Origin: Diphasiastrum complanatum | Lineage: Eukaryota > Streptophyta > Lycopodiopsida > Lycopodiales > Lycopodiaceae | DNA: 64,000 bases | NCBI GenBank assembly: GCA_029204225.1 | Contig: MU831841.1 | Coordinates: 37,504-101,503 of the forward strand | Direction of reading: 5' to 3' | In this document: positions 55,534-64,000 of the stretch, piece by piece | How the letters are laid out: every line of letters starts with the position of its first letter | Position numbering within the stretch: position 1 is the first letter of the stretch | Made by a program: the position numbers and the translations under genes | Notes under the pieces: model-generated | Database searches by the model: none | Seen by the model: only the letters and a program-made list of their open reading frames with translations | What the model was told of the DNA's origin: nothing

Positions 55534-57741
55534 CTAGGACTCTAGATATTTCGTTTGGTCGCCCAGGTTGAGCTCCTTGAGCTCTGCATCGGCACTTAGA
55601 TTCACCTCTGATGTAGAAGCTGCAGGCAATGTTGGCTCCATTTGACCTTGCGTCAGCTGGTTTGTCACTGTTGGATGTCCTTCGTTAAAGAAGTGAGCTT
55701 TCGCTTGGTCACATAAGGTGAGCTCCTTGAGCTCTGCATCGGCACTTGAATTCACCTTTGATGTAGAGACTATAGGCAATTTTGGCTCCATCTGTTCCCG
55801 TGTCAGCTGGTTTGTCACTGTTGGTTGTCCTTCGTTAAATAGGTGAATGAGATTGGGAGAAATGGTTGGCTCAGGTTCATTTGTGTCGTTCTTTTCTAGT
55901 TGGTCCCTTGGCACAGCTCTGACGACACAAGGTCTCCTGCCATTATATAATAACACAAGGTTAACCCCTTTTGCCAAGAAGGCCACCACATGTTCGTTAA
56001 ACCAGCTTAATCCCAAAATAGCGTCGAAGGCATCCATCTTCAAGATTGTGAACGTTAGTCGATTCTTCCAGGTTCCCAGAGAGATTGGTAAGTTGGTTGC
56101 CAATCTACAAGTGGTCATTGTACCTTTCGCGGTCTCCACACAAATAGGAGTCACATTTTCTTCACATTGGATGTCCAATTCCTCTGTCAGTTTTTCTGAC
56201 AAGTAGTTATGTGACGCCCCCAGGTCTACCATGAAGTAAATGATCCTGCCTTGAATACAGCCTTTCAGGTACAATAACTTGGATCCTCTCGTAGGAGTCG
56301 CCATAGGATGTTCACGATACGCCGCAAGTGCCCCTATCTGTTGTAAGGCATTCAGGTCAGACTCCGTCAAATCCGTTTCTGGGTCCTCTTCGTCATCCTG
56401 TTCACCATCTTCTTGATCAAATGCCTCTCTCTCCATCCTATCAAATCTTTCAATGGCAGCCATGATTTGCTTATTCAATGGTTTGGGGCATGACCTCCAA
56501 GAGTGACCTTGCTGATGACAGTTGAAGCAACGCATGGAACTGCCCACTGTTGGTGAGCTGTTGCTGTGACTAGCTGAAGGTCCAACATTGTTTCTTCTCT
56601 AGAACATGTTCCCTCCATTGTTGCCTTGGTTGCCAAACCCTGTTTTTGTTGGGAATTTGCTCACGCTACTCGAGGCTTGGTTGCCATTTGAAGCTGAGTC
56701 CCCCCTTGAAAAGAAGCTCGGACTCGGTCTGGATCCACTAAATACTCTTGTTGAGGTTGCGGGAGCAGCTAGTGCCAATGTGCTCTCATAATCACAAACC
56801 ATTTCAGCCGCTCGAATAGTTGAATTGATAGGGCATGTAGCTGTCTATTGCACGCCAGGTCCAAGATTGCATTCCAGACAATAGGTAATGAGTTTTGTCC
56901 GTCTCGGACATATCTTCAATAACCCATACACTCTGTCTAAATTTATTGAGGTACTCTCGCAATGACCCTTTTTGTTTGAGCCCCGATTATTCTGTCCTCA
57001 ATCTCATGTGTGAATCCTTCGGTATGAACTCCTCTCGTAACGCGGCTTTGAATGCGTCCCATGTCTGGAAATGCATTCCTGCCATCCGATACCAGTTTGT
57101 AGTGTAGCCCTCAAAATATGCTAATGCCAAGTCCGTTCTTTCTTCCTCAGGAGTGTTCATCAGACGGAAGTAATGGTCCATGTGAAACAACCAATCTTCC
57201 ACAACTCAAATGTCACGCTCTCCTTTGAAAGTAGGTGGTACTTTCACTTTGGCAGTCTTCCTTGGGCCTTCCGTGTTCGCGCTCGTGGTTCTCTTGGTAT
57301 CTGTGGAGGAGGCGCCACTGCATTCCCCCTAGTTGCTTCCAACTCTTCAAACCTGGCTTCGAGCTGTGTTAGCCCGCCTCTCATTTCTCTAGCAAGGTTA
57401 AATTGAGTAAGGTTCATGGTTCGCAAGGATGTTTGCCATTCTTTCCTTTCTGTTTTTCTGTCCTTCTTCATCTCGCTAAGCATAGCCGTCATTGCGCTTG
57501 ATAAGTATTGCCGCATCTTCACTTCAAAGAGGTCCTGTTGCGCCTCTGGCAAGGGTTCGTTTCTTGGTGTAGGTTCAGAAGGGCCACCCATCTCTTCTTG
57601 GAGACGCGCCACTGTGGAGTGCATACGCTCTTTCTTTCTCAACTTGGACCTGGTGCCATCTCGATGCATGCGAGAGCTGTATTCTCGAGCCAGCTCTTCT
57701 CCGTCCGTCAATGCTCGTAACTCTTCAAGGTGGTCCTCCAT
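55534..57741 (-). pseudogene. Gag-protease remnant of the inverted B element
   Basis: Homologous to the B1 Gag-protease over its whole length, with the N-terminal charged region (57741-57244), Gag core, zinc knuckle (CFNCHQQGHSWRSC near 56530), protease (FMVDLGASHNYLSEKL) and duplicated tail. It is broken in several places, so no product is expected. Confidence 0.92.
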
Positions 57742-58573
57742 AATAGTCAGAGGTGTACTTCCAACAGATTATCGCCTCAATCCTTTTTATATTTGAAACT
57801 CTCCCTTCTGTCGACCGGGCCCCACAACTCTCTTTTCTTCTTTATCAAATCAGCTTCAATGAAATATCCCCTCCTCAAACTTAGCACGCCCACATCACCT
57901 GAGAGCCAAGTAGGAACCAGGTCATTTGTGTCCAAGCAAGCACACAACAAACGGAACATACCAACCAAAGCAAACACAGAGGATCCCTCTCAAGCCACAA
58001 ACCCCCCTGAGACCGGACGTAGGACCTTTGCCTAGCCACGCTCACACAAATCTATCACAGAATTAGCCCACGGGGAAACATCCATCCAACCATCTATGCT
58101 TTCACCATTAAGCAGCACATTGCCTCAGTCACGCCCCACCACTTTTTGGTCGATAGCCCTTATAGCTAAACGATCGGCAGCTATCCCGCACCGGTAGCTA
58201 ACCACCCGTGCTTTACACCCGAATTCGAACAGCATCTCTGTATCAATGGTTAACCCGTACAGTTCGAATATGTCACCCCGCACCCCACAAGGCACAGACC
58301 GTGCTTTCACCAACCTAATGGCAGCACATTGTCTCATCTGTCCTACGTGCAGACGGTGCCAGGCCCGAACCGCGGATACTGACCGTGCTTACACCTCGAG
58401 GGCAGCACTTTGACTCATCAAGTCCCCCGTTCTGCCGACCACCCCGACCGTGGACGCACCCGTGCTTACACTGTGGGCAGCACCTTGTGCAACGGTTGTC
58501 CTGACAAATTTTAAAACATGGCCATCCCTGTGAGACTTGTGTAGCTGACCGACTAGTCGGCTCTGATACCACA
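57742..58573 (-). mobile_element. Leader and primer site of the inverted B element
   Basis: Same order of stem-loops and the TTTAGCTATAAGGGCTATCG unit as in B1. The primer site beside the LTR reads GGCTCTGATACCACA on the plus strand. Confidence 0.85.
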
Positions 58574-59492
58574 TGTTGCGTCGGCGCCTCAAAGGGCGCT
58601 GGGACTTGAGCGGTTTCCCCAACACGCGCTTAAGTCTAACATTCATTCATCATGCACTTCCGTAAAAGCCAACTCAAAAACGTAACAAGCTTAACCATTC
58701 AAACTTAAGGAAACTAGAATCCCAACCAACCCGAAAGCCAACTTAGAATCCGTCCCCAAAAGATAACCAAAGGCAAAGACGAGCCACACATGAAATCCAA
58801 GGCATAGTGGTCGCCAAACTGACCAATTGGCATAGCGGCAAGCCCCATGTCGATGACAGGGACCCTTAGGCGCCAGCGACGCAAAAAGATTGTAGTAAGG
58901 GTCCTTCCACTTGGACCAGTCCCGGAGGCGAAACCGAAATGGTAATCATCCCCAATGATCAACTTTATTAGATTTGGAAGAGGATACATTCATACATAGA
59001 CTGACTGGTCTCGGGGCCACCAACACGTGCTGGGCATTGTGCCTTGCTCGTGCCGGTAGGGGGAGCTGAGACCTGGCGACTGGATTCCTGGCGCTGGTTG
59101 AGCTGCCCAAGTTTCTGTCTGCCGGACTCCCCCTATAGTTCTGTTGTGATTCGGCGCACCCTCTCTGGTTTGAAACATAGTGCTTTCTGGTAAAGCATGC
59201 TTTTAAGGACTTAGTTTTTATTTTGCTGATTAAGCCTGGCAAGCTTGGCAGAATCAGTCTGGCTCCCGAACATGGGTCCCGGGAGCCGTCTCGGCGGCCG
59301 AATCAACTTGCTTTCCTAACTAGGCCATGACTCGAGCTCCAGAGCTAGCTCATGACTTGTGACTACTTGACTGGCTCACCACAGGTCGGAGGCTCAGTTC
59401 TTGACGTTCTAACTTGCTCTGGGACCTTAGAGAGTGTCACCCCTTTGAGTCTTACAGGGCACGCTTGGTGCACCCGAGTCAACTTTACAACA
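58574..59492 (-). repeat. 5' LTR of the inverted B element
   Basis: 919 bp. It begins on the plus strand TGTTGCGTCGGCGCC and ends CTTTACAACA, beside the target duplication ATAGC. Confidence 0.92.
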
Positions 59493-59497
59493 ATAGC

Positions 59498-60150
59498 TGA
59501 GGGTCGTATCCTGGGACGCCAGCGGTATGCCGTCAGGACCATTCGGTCCTTGGCGCCAGCGATATGCTGTCGGGACCATTTGGTCCAGGAACTGGTTGTT
59601 TTCATATCTATCACGGCTTGTGGTTCTGAGTGTTCCTTGCATGAACGTGAATGAGTTAAGCTCTTGGGGAACGGGCTCTAACCTGTCGGTTGAGTTGGAT
59701 GGCTTGCTTGGGTGGAAGTTACCTGTTTATGGCTGTCCAGTCTGGCGTGGCGCCAGGTTGGCTTCCAGCGCTCGTGACGAAGCTTTCAGTTGGTTAGGTC
59801 TGATGTAAGTCAGACCGTTTGCTTGGAATGTTTGTTACTCGTTTGTAACGAAGCTTCGAGTTGGTTAAGTTTGATGTATGTCGAGCGGCTTGCTTGGAGA
59901 GAAGTCACCCACATCAGGACCCCCGATCTGGCATGGCGCCAGGTTGGATCCCAATGTTGGTTTTGGAACTTCAAGTTTTTTAAGTCTGATCGTTGTTGGC
60001 GAGTTGCCTGCTTGTATGTCAAGTCGGTTTGGACGGCAAGAGTTGAAGGCTGGGAAGCTAAGTCGTGGTTCTCGGCTCTCTTTGGGATGCCTGCGCTACC
60101 TGTGATATCAGAGCCGCTTGGCCGGTCAGCTATGCGGATCTCACGGAAAT
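59498..60150 (+). mobile_element. Old family A LTR (A0), right part, with primer site
   Basis: A0 continues from TGAGGGTCGTATCC to its end near 60100 (TGCGCTACC). The primer site TGTGATATCAGAGCCGC and about 50 bp of leader follow, then element B2 begins at 60151. A0 is more diverged than A1, A2 and the solo LTR, as expected for the oldest layer. Confidence 0.88.
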
Positions 60151-61543
60151 TGTTGTAAAGCTGACTCAGGTGCACCCAGCGTGCCCTGTAAGACTCTAAG
60201 GGGTGACGCTCCCTAAGGTCCCAGAGCAAGTTAGAACGTCAAGGACTGAGCCTCCGACCTGTGGTGAGCCAGTCAAGTAGTCACAAGTCATGAGCTAGCT
60301 CTGGAGCTCGAGTCATGGCCTAGTCAGGAAGCAAGTTGATTCTGCCACTCTCAGCTCCCTCTACCAGCATGAGCCAGGCACAATGCCCAGCACGTGTTGG
60401 TGGCCCCGAGACCGGTCAGTCTATGTATGAATGTAACCTCTTCCAAATCTAATAAAGTTGATCCTTGGGGATGATTACCGTTTCGGTTTCGCCTCCGGGA
60501 CTGGTCCAAGTGGAAGGACCCTTACTACAACCTTTTTGCGTCGCTGGCGCCTAAGGGTCCCTATCATCGACATGGGGCGTGCCGCTATGCCAATTGGTCA
60601 GTTTGGCGAACACTATGCCTTGGGTTTCATGTGTGGTTTGTCTTTGCCTTTGGTTACCTTTTGGGGACGGATTCTGATTTGGCTTTCGGGTTGGTTGGGA
60701 TTCCAGTTTTTTTTAAGTCTGAATGGTTAAGCTTGTTACATTTCTGAGTTGGCTTTTACGTAAGTGCATGATGGATGAATGTTAGACTTAAGCGCGTGTT
60801 GGGGAAACCGCTCAAGTCTCAGCGCCCTTTGAGGCGCCGGCGCAACATGTGGTATCAGAGCCGACTAGCCGGTCAGCTACGCAAGTCTCACAGGGATGGC
60901 CACGTTTTGGGATTTGTCAGGACAACCGTTGCGCAAGGTGTGGCCCACAGTGTAAGCACGGGTGCGCCCACGGTCGGGATGGTCGGCAGAACGAGGGACT
61001 TGATGAGTCAAAGTGCTGCCCTCGAGGTGTAAGCACGATCAGTTTCCGCGGTTCGGGCCTGGCGCCGTCTGCACGTAGGACAGATGAGGCAATGTGCTGC
61101 CATTAGGTTGGTGAAAGCACGGTCTGTGCCTTGTGGGGTGCAGGGTGACATATTCGAACTGTACGGGTTAACCATTGATACATAGATGCTGCTCAAATTT
61201 GGGTGTAAAGCACGGGTGGTTAGCTGCCGGTGCGGGATAGCTGCCGATCGTTTAGCTATAAGGGCTATCGACCAAAAAGTGGTGGGGCGTTACTGAGGCA
61301 ATGTGCTGCTTAATGGTGAAAGCACGGATGGTTGGATGGATATTTCCCCGTGGGCTAATTCTGTGATAGATTTGTGTGGCCGCGGTTAGGCAAAGGTCCT
61401 ACGTCCGATCTCAAGGGGAATGTGGCTTGAGAGGGATCCTCTGTGTTTGCTTTGGTTGGTATGTTCGTTTGTGGTGTGCTTGTTTGGACCTGAATAACCC
61501 CTGAATGCTTAACTTCTTCCAGGTGATCTGATCTAGTTGGGAG

Positions 61544-62032
61544 TTGAAGGAGGAATTTACATTTGTGTGTAGACGACATACAAGTATGGAAATGAGCTTC
61601 TATGGGGCAACCCCCAAAATTGGTTCAAGATTATTATTCCTATCCGGAAAGATCGCGGGGAGGAAGTCAGATTTCATGATCGACTCCGGAGCTTCACATA
61701 ACTATATTTCAAGGAGCGTAGTAGAACAGTTCAGCTTGCCGACCAGAAATGTAACATCAACGCTCAAGGTAGAAACAACAAAGGGAGCACTGGACGCAGA
61801 CAAAGCGACATTGAACATCCCGGTGCAAATTGGGAGATGGAAGGCTAAACTTAGCTTTCTGATTTTAGAGATGGATGCCTTCGATGTAATTTTGGGCCTT
61901 CCCTGGCTAAATGAACATTGTATTGCAGTTTTGGGTAGGAGCTCAAACTTGGTTTTTTTGGATTACAAGGGACAGATCTATATGACAAAAGCTCTGCCTG
62001 GAGGGAACGCGAAGGGCACCGATATTGAATAA
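61544..62032 (+). CDS. Retropepsin-like protease of B2 (162 aa frame)
   Basis: The frame contains the aspartic protease signature FMIDSGASHNYISRS near residue 46 and the second conserved block DAFDVILGLPWLNEHCIAVL near residue 112. These are typical of Ty3/gypsy proteases of the ASP_2/RVP_2 type. It lies directly upstream of the RT frame. The region before it does not look like Gag. It would process the polyprotein in the particle. Confidence 0.82.
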   Translation: MKEEFTFVCRRHTSMEMSFYGATPKIGSRLLFLSGKIAGRKSDFMIDSGASHNYISRSVVEQFSLPTRNVTSTLKVETTKGALDADKATLNIPVQIGRWKAKLSFLILEMDAFDVILGLPWLNEHCIAVLGRSSNLVFLDYKGQIYMTKALPGGNAKGTDIE

Positions 62033-62062
62033 AATCTGGTTGCTGCATCTGTGATTAAAAGC

Positions 62063-64000
62063 ATGGCGAAAGGGAAAAGGTCAAAGTGCTTTCTTTGTAT
62101 CTGCAGAGAGGTTCCAGAAGGGAAAAACGCACAACAGAAAAATTTGCCAAAGGAGGTGACAGATTTGCTAGAGGAATTTAGCGATGTGTTTCCAGAAGAA
62201 CTCCCAGCTAAGTTACTTCCTCGAAGACCAGTGGACCATAAGATTGAGTTGGTACCAGGAACAGAACCAACTTCACGAGCACCTTATAGGATGTTCCAAG
62301 AAGAGTTGGTGAAACTAAAACGACAACTTGGTGAATTGATAGACAAAGGATTCTTTAGACCCAGTGCTTCGCCTTTTGGAGCCCCTGTACTATTCGTGGA
62401 AAAGGCGGACAAGACACTACGGATGTGTGTGGATTACCGCATGCTCAACAAGGGTACCATCAAGAACAAGTATCCCATGCCTAGAATTGATGACCTGTTC
62501 GACCAGCTCAAACATGCCAGATATTTTAGCCGAATAGATCTTAGATATGGATATCACCAAATTCGAATAGCTAAAGGCGATGAGCACAAAACGGCTTTTC
62601 GAACACGGTATGGGAGTCACGAATTCAGGGTGATGCCGTTCGGTCTAACAAACGCACCAGCCACTTTTTGCACGTTGATGAACAACATTTTTCAAGACTG
62701 CTTAGATGAATTTGTCATTGTGTACATCGATGACATCTTGGTGTTTAGTCGTAGCCTCAAAGATCATATTAAACATTTAAGAACTGTCCTTCAACGACTA
62801 AGGAAGAACAACTTGTTCGCGAAAAGAGAAAAATGTGAATTTGTGGTAGAGGAAGTTGATTTCCTTGGACACGTTATAGGCTACGGACGAATTCGGATGG
62901 ATCCTAAGAAGATCAAGACTATCTTGGATTGGCTGGCTCCTAAGACTGTTCATGACATCAAATCCTTTGTGGGCTTATGTAACTTTTACAGGAGATTCAT
63001 TGAGGCATTTAGCAAAATTGTGGCACCACTGTTGGAGCAGACCAAGACTCATCTGAAGATGACATGGACACCGGAATGTGAAGCAGCGTTCCAAGAACTA
63101 AAACGGCGGATCACTCAAGAACCCATTCTTGCCTTACCGGACTTTAGCAAACCTTTTGAAATACATACAGACGCATCGAACTTTGCTATTGGGGTCGTGC
63201 TGATGCAAGACGGAAAACCTGTTGCATATTTTTCAAAGAAATTGAGTGACGTAGAGCGACGATGGCCAACTCATGAAAAAGAAATGGTCGCAATAGTTCA
63301 AGCAGTGGAGCATTGGAGACATTATGTGGAAGGAAAACCCTTTAAGGCGTTCACTGATAATGTATCACTCAAGTACTTCTCATCCCAAGTTATGCTCACG
63401 CCAAAGCAAATGCGATGGCAAAACTTTCTCTCGAAATTCAATATAGACATCGTACACACGGCGGGAAAGAACAATGTGGTGGCGGACGCACTAAGTAGAG
63501 AGGAACACTTGATGGCAACAGTGACAACTCAGGTGACTGACCTACTCCAAGAAATCAGGGAGAATTATGGTGCAGATGCGTTGGCGAAGGACTTACTGAT
63601 CGAATTCCAACTGGGAAAGCCTCATAAACATTTCACTTGGAAAGATGAAATGGTTGTTTATAAACAACGCAGAGTATATGTCCCAGACAACATCAACCTG
63701 AGGAAGAAAGTCTTGCGAGAACATCATGACGTACTAGCCGCCGGACATCTAGGGGTGAATCGCATGTATGAACTTCTCAAAAGAGGCTTCTATTGGCCAG
63801 GTATGTGGGCAGACGTTGAATCCTATGTGCAAACATGCCCGACATGTCAACAAGTGAAGGTGGAACCGCTAGCTCCAGCAGGACTACTCCAACCATTACC
63901 GGTACCAGCATACCCATGGGATTCGGTGAGCATAGATTTTATTGTTCAACTACCACGATGCCAAGGCTTCGACTCAATTTATGTGGTGGTTGACCGCTTT
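62063..64000 (+). CDS. Ty3/gypsy RT, RNase H and integrase of B2 (open to the window edge)
   Basis: The frame is open from ATG 62063 to the last base, 646 codons. RT motifs include [51 protein letters not shown] and the active site [14 protein letters not shown]. RNase H shows [17 protein letters not shown] and [20 protein letters not shown]. The integrase begins with the HHCC zinc region ([28 protein letters not shown]) and the start of the catalytic core ([12 protein letters not shown]). This is the normal gypsy order, with integrase after RT. Conservation suggests a fairly recent copy. The integrase end and 3' LTR lie outside the window. Confidence 0.93.
   Translation, partial: MAKGKRSKCFLCICREVPEGKNAQQKNLPKEVTDLLEEFSDVFPEELPAKLLPRRPVDHKIELVPGTEPTSRAPYRMFQEELVKLKRQLGELIDKGFFRPSASPFGAPVLFVEKADKTLRMCVDYRMLNKGTIKNKYPMPRIDDLFDQLKHARYFSRIDLRYGYHQIRIAKGDEHKTAFRTRYGSHEFRVMPFGLTNAPATFCTLMNNIFQDCLDEFVIVYIDDILVFSRSLKDHIKHLRTVLQRLRKNNLFAKREKCEFVVEEVDFLGHVIGYGRIRMDPKKIKTILDWLAPKTVHDIKSFVGLCNFYRRFIEAFSKIVAPLLEQTKTHLKMTWTPECEAAFQELKRRITQEPILALPDFSKPFEIHTDASNFAIGVVLMQDGKPVAYFSKKLSDVERRWPTHEKEMVAIVQAVEHWRHYVEGKPFKAFTDNVSLKYFSSQVMLTPKQMRWQNFLSKFNIDIVHTAGKNNVVADALSREEHLMATVTTQVTDLLQEIRENYGADALAKDLLIEFQLGKPHKHFTWKDEMVVYKQRRVYVPDNINLRKKVLREHHDVLAAGHLGVNRMYELLKRGFYWPGMWADVESYVQTCPTCQQVKVEPLAPAGLLQPLPVPAYPWDSVSIDFIVQLPRCQGFDSIYVVVDRF

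Larger units (their letters stand above)
54546..59492 (-). mobile_element. Gypsy family B element in inverse orientation (Gag-protease only)
   Basis: In minus sense the 5' LTR is 59492-58574, then primer site (58573-58551), leader (to 57742), Gag-protease remnants (57741-55534), and the 3' LTR (about 55427-54546). A perfect duplication, ATAGC, flanks it (54541-54545 and 59493-59497). By eye the LTRs differ at about 3%, so it is older than B1. The Gag-protease region shares the zinc knuckle, protease and tail duplication with B1 and has several breaks. No RT or integrase is present. Confidence 0.92.
60151..64000 (+). mobile_element. Gypsy family B element B2 with protease and pol, cut by the window edge
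   Basis: The 5' LTR is 60151-60847 (shorter than its 0.92-kb relatives), the primer site begins at 60848 and the leader runs to about 61490. It inserted in the A0 leader after GAAAT (60146-60150); the other flank is outside the window. Unlike B1, no Gag core or zinc knuckle lies between leader and protease. The coding part runs protease, RT, RNase H and integrase in Ty3/gypsy order. LTR and leader are clearly family B, while the protease is strongly diverged from that of B1. Confidence 0.9.

Overview
This is nuclear DNA of a land plant with a large, transposon-packed genome. The evidence is two plant-type host genes with spaced exons, many Ty1/copia and Ty3/gypsy LTR elements primed by initiator tRNA-Met, and dinucleotide tracts over 150 bp long. 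The species cannot be fixed from sequence alone. A fossil that looks Penelope-like is unusual for flowering plants and leaves a fern, lycophyte or gymnosperm possible, but this is inference.

Host genes are few. The left edge holds the last two coding exons of a dynamin-related protein 1 (DRP1) gene, covering the GTPase effector domain. A complete single-exon eIF1A gene lies at 14697-15134, behind a long poly-G tract. A two-exon hypothetical gene with a basic tail lies at 13164-13950. Between DRP1 and these genes are a small hAT-like DNA element with an 8-bp target duplication that seems to carry a piece of an RNA-binding-protein gene (1858-2318), old copia and gypsy scraps (4.4-10.3 kb), and a cluster of four very long GA/CT tracts (11.3-12.9 kb).

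The middle (16-41 kb) holds a decayed Penelope-like reverse transcriptase, a 257-bp near-perfect foldback, an old minus-strand copia element with both LTRs (20424-26318), and a young copia derivative with both LTRs and a perfect target duplication (27654-33089). That derivative keeps Gag and protease but has no recognisable integrase or reverse transcriptase. A further copia remnant with an internally repeated LTR, a second partial copy of the young copia family, and a 431-bp direct duplication follow.

The right third (41.6-64 kb) is a nest of two related gypsy LTR families, here called A (LTR about 1.2 kb, TGTTGTAAAGCTACC to TGCGCTACA) and B (LTR about 0.92 kb, TGTTGTAAAGCTGAC to GGCGCAACA). 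An old A LTR was hit by a three-LTR A composite (TSD GTCAC) and by an inverted B element (TSD ATAGC). The composite was hit by a second B element (TSD GCGAG), whose 5' LTR was hit by a solo A LTR (TSD GACTG). A third B element runs off the right edge. The two complete B copies carry Gag-protease only. The third carries protease, RT, RNase H and integrase but shows no Gag. Family A is essentially non-coding. The families share primer site, leader stem-loops and a hairpin before the polypurine tract, which suggests a set of partially defective elements that may share proteins in trans.
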